This document shows positions 13,914 through 18,371 of a stretch of 18,371 bases of DNA, one piece after another. Position 1 is the first letter of the stretch; each line of letters opens with the position of its first letter. A program made the translations under genes and the position numbers. The DNA is from RGIG2707 sp045600065 (lineage in GTDB: Bacteria; Bacillota; Clostridia; Peptostreptococcales; Anaerovoracaceae), in the NCBI GenBank assembly GCA_045600065.1, contig JAZRXE010000103.1, positions 1 to 18,371 on the forward strand, read 5' to 3'. A model generated the notes under the pieces. The model worked only from the letters and a program-made list of their open reading frames with translations. It was not told the origin of the DNA and did not search any database.

Positions 13914-14810
13914 TCAGTCTTTACCAAACAAACCAATGAATCCGGCGGCTGCATCGTCAAATCTCTCGTCGAATGTTGTTGTGTCATAGATTGAGTTTCC
14001 GAAATTGATCCAAGGCAAAACATCATATTCCAAATGTTTTACTATCTCTATGGGATTCATGAAATTGTAGGTTCCCATATCCTCCGGATTATTTCTTTCA
14101 TTTTGCAGAACACTATTGCCGTTAAAAACCAGTTCATAATGCCCGTTATTAGAAATCCATTTTGAATTTTCTTTACCTTCAGGATCTTGTTTGTGCTGGT
14201 GAAGGGCCGACTCTTTACTATCCATCTGAGTCCATTCGCCGGATTTGACTAAATTCTGTAGAGTATCCCAATCGTATAGCACATTTAAATTGTTTCTGAA
14301 ATAATGCAGCTCTTTGCTGACAGAGCCTCTGAGCGAAACATAGCCGTTTATTTCATCACAATAGGCGTCCCAGTATTTATCCCAGTCTGAGTTCCAATAA
14401 TCTTCTCTGTATTTCCCGGTTGGATCGATGCCCTTGTATGAAAGGAAGTCATAATAATCATCCATAAGGATTTCGATCCCCCACATCCCTATCATGGTAG
14501 TGATGGTATCACCATACAGGTAAGCATCCTGCATCTTCAGGTCTATCTGATCCTGAACATAGTTCAGATGCTCATCGCTTCCCAAATATTGAAATCTGAA
14601 AGGATACAGCGGTCTTTCATCTTCAGAATCTACTATATCATCCCCATCCGTATCCGGACAAGTGGGATTGGAATACAAGCGAACATATACTTTTTCACTT
14701 CCGGTAAAACCGAGAAACTTTCCTGATTTTTCTACGGACATCTCTGCTCCGTCTTTTAATGTATCACCGTCTGAATCATCGTCCAGGTAATCCATACCAA
14801 GGAGCGGCAC
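13914..14810 (-). CDS. C-terminal part of the large secreted VWA/TSP3 protein, effector-like domain (frameshifted)
   Basis: A 298-codon frame that continues the large protein after a frameshift; the GTG at its 5' end is probably not a real start. Residues 7-66 hold more calcium repeats (DDDSDGDTLKDG, CPDTDGDDIVDSEDE). Residues 70-200 are a helical linker with many Trp and Tyr. The last 100 residues are a compact domain: NNGHYELVF (221-229), MGTYNFMNP (245-253), KHLEYDVLPW (258-267), FGNSIYDTTTFDERF (270-284). This pattern resembles C-terminal domains I associate with bacterial polymorphic toxins, but I cannot name the family or activity. His204, His206, His224, Glu226, His259 and Asp263 are candidate active residues. 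Confidence 0.75.
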   Translation of the reverse strand: MPLLGMDYLDDDSDGDTLKDGAEMSVEKSGKFLGFTGSEKVYVRLYSNPTCPDTDGDDIVDSEDERPLYPFRFQYLGSDEHLNYVQDQIDLKMQDAYLYGDTITTMIGMWGIEILMDDYYDFLSYKGIDPTGKYREDYWNSDWDKYWDAYCDEINGYVSLRGSVSKELHYFRNNLNVLYDWDTLQNLVKSGEWTQMDSKESALHQHKQDPEGKENSKWISNNGHYELVFNGNSVLQNERNNPEDMGTYNFMNPIEIVKHLEYDVLPWINFGNSIYDTTTFDERFDDAAAGFIGLFGKD

Positions 14811-16684
14811 ACCCGAGCCGAGCCGAAGCTGCCCCTATTCATTTCCTTTTCGAAATAATCGCATATTCCGTCACTGTCGGAATCTTTTTTCAGATCCGCT
14901 TCCACCGCTATATCATCAAATATCCCATACAGCTTTTCTGCGTCACTTGCAGGATAATAATTACCTCCGGTTCCTTCTGCCATATTTGTCAATTTGGAGA
15001 CACTGACTGCATTGCCGAGGCCTACGGTGTAAATGATGATGCCATTATCCTCAGCAGTTTGCGTCAGATTAGTATTATATGTCCCGTCACCGTCTGTCAG
15101 CATGACTATTACCTTCAGCCTGCCATTATTTACATATGACGCTGCTGTATACTGCTGTATTGCAGCAGTGATGCCGGCAGACAGAGATGTTCCATAATGA
15201 ATGGCGGCCCTGTCAACTGCATCGCACAGGGCGGTTTTATCCGATGTAAAACCTGAATAGACATAACTATTATAGTCAAATCCTATCACTGCACCCCTGT
15301 CTTCAGCAGAGAGCATTTCTATATATTCCTTTGTGACTTCTTTCCTGATGTCATATGGATCATTGTTGTACATGCTTTCCGAAGAGTCAAGAACGAAAAC
15401 CACATCAAGGTTTTCGAAGCTTTCTGAAGAAGAATCGAATTTTATTTCGTACTCCCAGACTTTATTATATTCAGTTTTATTCAACAGGATATATTTAGAA
15501 AAATGCGTTGTCCGGGCAGTTACCGTATGACCTGATACGATCTGCCCTTCAAGGGGAATCAATATCTGAGCTTCCTCATCAAAATAAAAGATTGCCGGAT
15601 CAAAGTCAGTCTCTGAAAGCAGTTCTTCAGGAAAATCAAAAGTAATCTCGGCGGATTCAAAGGTTCCACCCACTGTATATTCAAAGGCATTTCCTATGAA
15701 TCCGGGGATCTGATCTGAAAGAAAAACATCAGTCGTATCGATCTTACTTATGGATAATGACTGTATTTGACTGCCGAGAAGTTTTAGTTCAACACTGGCG
15801 AGAATTCCATACTCATTGAAGGCTTCGGCATTTTCCATAACCACATTAAACAGACGATTTCCATCCGTTATTCCGTCATTCAATGTGTCGGGATCTGTCG
15901 GATTCATCCCATATGGGATTTCTATTCCATCGGACATTCCGTCTTTATCCGTATCTGTGTCCGCCGGGTCTGTCCCATGCAGTATCTCATCCGCATCATT
16001 TAATGTGTCTGAATCTGTATCAGCTTTATGCGGGTTGCTTCCATAAAGTACTTCTTCATAGTTGTTTAGTCCGTCCATATCAAAATCACACTCACCATCA
16101 CTGACACCAAACCCTGTGCTGTCATATTTTGCCGGGTCAGTAAGAGTAATATATATTTCATCATAATCTGACAGGCCATCACCATCTGAATCGACTTTTT
16201 TGGGATCTGTTCCCAGATATTCTTCAAGCCAGTCGTACAGTTTGTCCTTATCTGAATCTTTTATGTAGACATCATCCTCTTCCGCTTCTTCATATTCAAA
16301 CGCCACATTGTGGATCTCGCTATTTTTCTTCTTATCGCTGGTTACGGTAAACGAGAAGCTGTCGCCGGAAGCAATACTGCTGTTTTCTGCATCCCAGAAA
16401 GTGTATGTATTGTTTTTTGATACCGACCAACCTGCTCCGTCCGGATCTGAAAGAACGAAATTTGTTTTGAATGAGAGTTTCCAGGTTTCGATAGCGGTAT
16501 CCCTGTCGTTTCTGATGGTTACCTGACAAGTTAAACCTTCGAGTTGATCGAAAGTAATAACGACATTCTCCGGATTGCCTTCGACATAAGGACTGTTGCT
16601 GGCGGCAAAAGCTGCTGCCGATAATGACAGCACCATTGCAGCTGCCAGAATCAGACTGATCATTTTACGAAATAGAGTCTTCAT
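14756..16684 (-). CDS. Large secreted protein: CBM2-like, TSP3 calcium repeats and VWA domain (N-terminal part, frameshifted)
   Basis: The start ATG (16682-16684) has AAGGAGG five bases before it. Residues 1-29 are a Sec signal peptide ending AAAFAA. Residues 35-130 look like a CBM2-type beta-sandwich (TWKLSF, then GDSFSFTV). Residues 142-275 hold thrombospondin type 3 repeats (DSDGDGLSDYDE, DTDSDTLNDADE, DTDKDGMSDGIE). Residues 428-590 are a VWA domain with a MIDAS: DSSES (433-437), Thr499 and TDG (530-532). Another calcium repeat starts at 601 (DSDSDGICDYFE), and the frame is lost about residue 618. From there it reads 26 unrelated codons to a stop. With one extra G near 14835 the protein would be about 923 residues and join the C-terminal frame smoothly. 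Probably extracellular or wall-associated; no LPXTG or S-layer domain is seen. Confidence 0.85.
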   Translation of the reverse strand: MKTLFRKMISLILAAAMVLSLSAAAFAASNSPYVEGNPENVVITFDQLEGLTCQVTIRNDRDTAIETWKLSFKTNFVLSDPDGAGWSVSKNNTYTFWDAENSSIASGDSFSFTVTSDKKKNSEIHNVAFEYEEAEEDDVYIKDSDKDKLYDWLEEYLGTDPKKVDSDGDGLSDYDEIYITLTDPAKYDSTGFGVSDGECDFDMDGLNNYEEVLYGSNPHKADTDSDTLNDADEILHGTDPADTDTDKDGMSDGIEIPYGMNPTDPDTLNDGITDGNRLFNVVMENAEAFNEYGILASVELKLLGSQIQSLSISKIDTTDVFLSDQIPGFIGNAFEYTVGGTFESAEITFDFPEELLSETDFDPAIFYFDEEAQILIPLEGQIVSGHTVTARTTHFSKYILLNKTEYNKVWEYEIKFDSSSESFENLDVVFVLDSSESMYNNDPYDIRKEVTKEYIEMLSAEDRGAVIGFDYNSYVYSGFTSDKTALCDAVDRAAIHYGTSLSAGITAAIQQYTAASYVNNGRLKVIVMLTDGDGTYNTNLTQTAEDNGIIIYTVGLGNAVSVSKLTNMAEGTGGNYYPASDAEKLYGIFDDIAVEADLKKDSDSDGICDYFEKEMNRGSFGSARVCRSLVWITWTMIQTVIH

Positions 16685-16789
16685 CAGAGCCTCCTTAATA
16701 CATGCAAGTATCGTTGATACGATCATTCGGCAGTCCCTGATGCAAAAGCCGCATCTGAAAGGCTGCATTTTGATCTGTTTTTGGTTTTA

Positions 16790-16819
16790 ATATTAATTAT
16801 TACATACGGCGACTGACAA
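16790..16819 (-). promoter_or_regulatory. Probable promoter of the large secreted protein gene
   Basis: Minus strand: TTGTCA (16814-16819), 18-base spacer, TAATAT (16790-16795). This gives a leader of about 100 nt with a small GTATC/GATAC hairpin close to the ribosome-binding site. Confidence 0.4.
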
Positions 16820-16868
16820 AATACTGTAAATTCAGAGCAATTAACCGCTAAATCAGATATTGCAGACA

Positions 16869-16901
16869 CAAAAAAACTGAACCGGAATAACGCGATTCAG
16901 T
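16869..16901 (-). terminator. Terminator of the saoC-saoB unit
   Basis: CTGAATCG pairs with CGGTTCAG (one G-T pair, 8-base loop), followed on the minus strand by a run of seven T. It isolates the toxin-like gene downstream from the sao pair. A further GCCCGA/TCGGGC stem lies just after the saoB stop. Confidence 0.8.
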
Positions 16902-16971
16902 CTGAGACAAATACGGTTGTTAAAAGGTCTTTCTGCCCGACAGCAGCGCAGCAGGTTTCTTCTGTTCGGGC

Positions 16972-17760
16972 TTATTCGATACTTAAAAACTCAAGGCCGG
17001 ACATGGTCCAGAAGGCCTCGTCCATGCCCATGAGCAGGCAGCGACGGCCGTTGTCGTTCAGGGATTCGGCGGCCTGATCCATGTATTTCAAAAAATCCTT
17101 AAAGGCCCTGGTGTCCTCCAGATCCTTCCTGACCACCAGGCAGTACGAGATGTAATCGTGGTCGCATAGCGGATAGAAATCCGCCTCGACATCCAGATCA
17201 GCCAGGGCAGAAACATCCACCACCACGCCGTCGGCCTCTCCGCTGCGCAGGGCAAACATCAGATAGCCCCTGCCTATATCGCTGAACTGTCCGGCATCAG
17301 GGTATTTTTCGGCGGCTATGGACTTCAGAAAATCCCTGCCACGGGGCGTTCCCAGCAGGCTTATATCTGCCGGATCATAGCCCGCTTCTACCGCCACCAC
17401 CTCGCAGTTCATTATGGCAGGCGCGTAGATCTCGAATTCGTCCAGAGCGTTCACCATGGACAGAGCCGCCTGGCTGCAGTAAAAGCCCAGGTCTATGTCT
17501 CCAGTGCGCAGGGCCCACTCCGCAGAGGAGCCGCAGCAGTCGGCAAAGGCATATTCGGTAACGAGGCTGCCGCCCCTGCCGTCCTTCTCCGCCATGGCGC
17601 AAATCTCCTTTAGGTAGACTCCGGTTATATCGTCTCCGCAGCCGACACGCAAAAGGCCGCTATCCTCTTTTATGTCCTTCGGGAAAAACAGCATGATGAC
17701 AGCAAAGACTGCCGCCGTAAATACAAGCACTATGCACTTTTTACGGTCCGTTATGTCCAT
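16972..17760 (-). CDS. saoB: SaoB-like ABC transporter substrate-binding protein (Cys form)
   Basis: A 262-residue extracytoplasmic protein with one N-terminal membrane helix (about 8-26) and a type 2 periplasmic-binding-protein fold (LLRVGCGDD at 36-44, GEADGVVVDVSALADL in the second lobe). The Cys-rich core FADCCGSSAEWALRTGDIDL (72-91) with a further Cys95 recalls the substrate-binding (seleno)protein SaoB of the proposed selenocysteine-assisted organometal system. All these positions are Cys codons here, not in-frame TGA. It starts one base after the saoC stop. The usual ABC permease and ATPase do not follow it; the toxin locus does. The fold is fairly sure; the Sao assignment rests on motif memory and on the neighbour. 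Confidence 0.72.
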   Translation of the reverse strand: MDITDRKKCIVLVFTAAVFAVIMLFFPKDIKEDSGLLRVGCGDDITGVYLKEICAMAEKDGRGGSLVTEYAFADCCGSSAEWALRTGDIDLGFYCSQAALSMVNALDEFEIYAPAIMNCEVVAVEAGYDPADISLLGTPRGRDFLKSIAAEKYPDAGQFSDIGRGYLMFALRSGEADGVVVDVSALADLDVEADFYPLCDHDYISYCLVVRKDLEDTRAFKDFLKYMDQAAESLNDNGRRCLLMGMDEAFWTMSGLEFLSIE

Positions 17761-17761
17761 G

Positions 17762-18277
17762 CTAACAGCAGTCCTCCATGCCCTCGCCGAACAGATCTAT
17801 AAGCTCCCCGTCTATGAGCCTGTAGATAGCGTAGCCTATGTTTCCGTTCTTGTCTCCGGTGATCAGCACCTCAAGAAAGCCCTCGTGATCCATATTGAAG
17901 AATCTTATGCGCTGGTGCTGCTGGGGCGCCGCGATCACCGGGGTCTGGAAATAGCCCCCGTCCTCAGCACTGATCAGTGCCAGGCAGAAGCATTCGCCCT
18001 TTTGGGGATCCGGTCGCCAGATGACCACTATGTCGCGCAGTCCGTCGTCATTGATATCCTCTGAGCATGCCATCTGAACGTCTGTATCCGGATAGCGCTC
18101 CCTGTAGGCGAGCCACACCGGATCGTCGTCCTCCACCATGGGCGCGTATTCTACCCTGGAATTGAGTTCAGCCTGCGCATCCTTCTCCTCCAGATAAGCC
18201 CTTACGGCAGTGAGCCCCGCCAGTGCGATCACCAGCAGCACAACCAGCGCTATGAGTTTTTTTAATCCCTTGTTCAT
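17762..18277 (-). CDS. saoC: SaoC-like Cys-Cys-COOH protein
   Basis: A 171-residue protein with an N-terminal membrane helix (7-23) and an extracytoplasmic domain ending in Cys170-Cys171 directly before the stop (codons TGC TGT TAG). This terminal pair is the hallmark of the family I recall as Cys-Cys-COOH (seleno)protein SaoC, in which one Cys may be selenocysteine. A DINDDGLRDIVVIW segment (74-87) looks like an FG-GAP/VCBS-type calcium loop. The pair could bind soft metals such as mercury and hand them to the adjacent SaoB; that is inference. The start has AAGGAT a few bases upstream. Confidence 0.72.
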   Translation of the reverse strand: MNKGLKKLIALVVLLVIALAGLTAVRAYLEEKDAQAELNSRVEYAPMVEDDDPVWLAYRERYPDTDVQMACSEDINDDGLRDIVVIWRPDPQKGECFCLALISAEDGGYFQTPVIAAPQQHQRIRFFNMDHEGFLEVLITGDKNGNIGYAIYRLIDGELIDLFGEGMEDCC

Positions 18278-18302
18278 AGGATATCCTTATCTTTTATACA
18301 GC

Positions 18303-18329
18303 AAAGGCGTCCCGGATGAGCGGGACGCC
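18303..18329 (-). terminator. Hairpin between saoC and the upstream gene, weak terminator
   Basis: GGCGTCCCG (18306-18314) pairs perfectly with CGGGACGCC (18321-18329), loop of six. Only TTT follows on the minus strand, so termination may be partial, or the hairpin may stabilise or process the RNA. Confidence 0.55.
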
Positions 18330-18349
18330 GAAACAGTGTGCATGAGTCT

Positions 18350-18371
18350 TTAGTCGGGGAAGACTACGGTG
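18350..18371 (-). CDS. Tail of a further minus-strand gene (runs off the window)
   Basis: Reading toward the hairpin gives TVVFPD and a TAA at 18350-18352. Its stop 20 bases before a strong stem suggests a real gene end. Too short to identify; it could be another member of the sao cluster. Confidence 0.35.

Noticed and set aside
10891..16800. AT-rich island as a prophage or transposon
   Set aside because: No integrase, transposase, phage structural gene, flanking target duplication or tRNA was found. Only base composition and duplicated immunity-like genes suggest transfer.

Overview
The window looks like chromosomal DNA of an anaerobic Clostridia-type Firmicute, probably gut-associated. The reasons are strong AAGGAGG ribosome-binding sites, an ECF-transporter S component, DUF3842 and DUF1177 proteins, a clostripain-type C11 peptidase, an M42 aminopeptidase and proteins resembling SaoB and SaoC. 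Most genes lie on the minus strand. The two exceptions are the DUF1177 gene and the M42 peptidase gene. No rRNA, tRNA, CRISPR array or transposase was seen.

Region 1 (1-2963) holds the start of an M20 metallopeptidase, a DUF3842 protein, and an ECF S component with a near-consensus promoter and a roughly 115-nt structured leader. The plus-strand DUF1177 gene follows and ends at a bidirectional terminator. Region 2 (2979-9457) reads as one minus-strand gene train: HAD phosphatase, beta-CASP metallo-beta-lactamase protein (4-bp overlap), transglutaminase-like lipoprotein, and a 920-residue C11 cysteine peptidase with a long low-complexity linker. It starts in a divergent intergenic region shared with the M42 peptidase (9640-10728). 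That region carries a perfect 8-4-8 inverted repeat.

Region 3 (10891-16684) is a visibly AT-rich accessory island and the most interesting part. A secreted multidomain protein (signal peptide, CBM2-like domain, thrombospondin type 3 calcium repeats, VWA domain, more calcium repeats, C-terminal effector-like domain) is split by a frameshift near 14835. Two bases after its stop starts a small three-helix membrane protein (A3). Four more small membrane proteins of two families follow in the order A2, B2, B1, A1, and then an unrelated membrane-anchored protein. A2 and A1 lie in a gap-free duplicated block of about 373 bp. Short decayed reading frames end at or over the starts of several of these genes. 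Two of them (before A2 and B2) resemble the C-terminal end of the large protein. I infer a polymorphic-toxin locus: one broken or phase-variable toxin with its adjacent immunity candidate, followed by an array of orphan immunity genes that still carry the tails of lost toxin cassettes.

Region 4 (16869-18371) has a terminator, then a tightly coupled saoC-saoB pair (Cys-Cys-COOH protein and substrate-binding protein). I recall these from the proposed selenocysteine-assisted organometal transport system. Here they use only Cys codons, and no transporter genes follow them. The last bases hold the tail of one more minus-strand gene.
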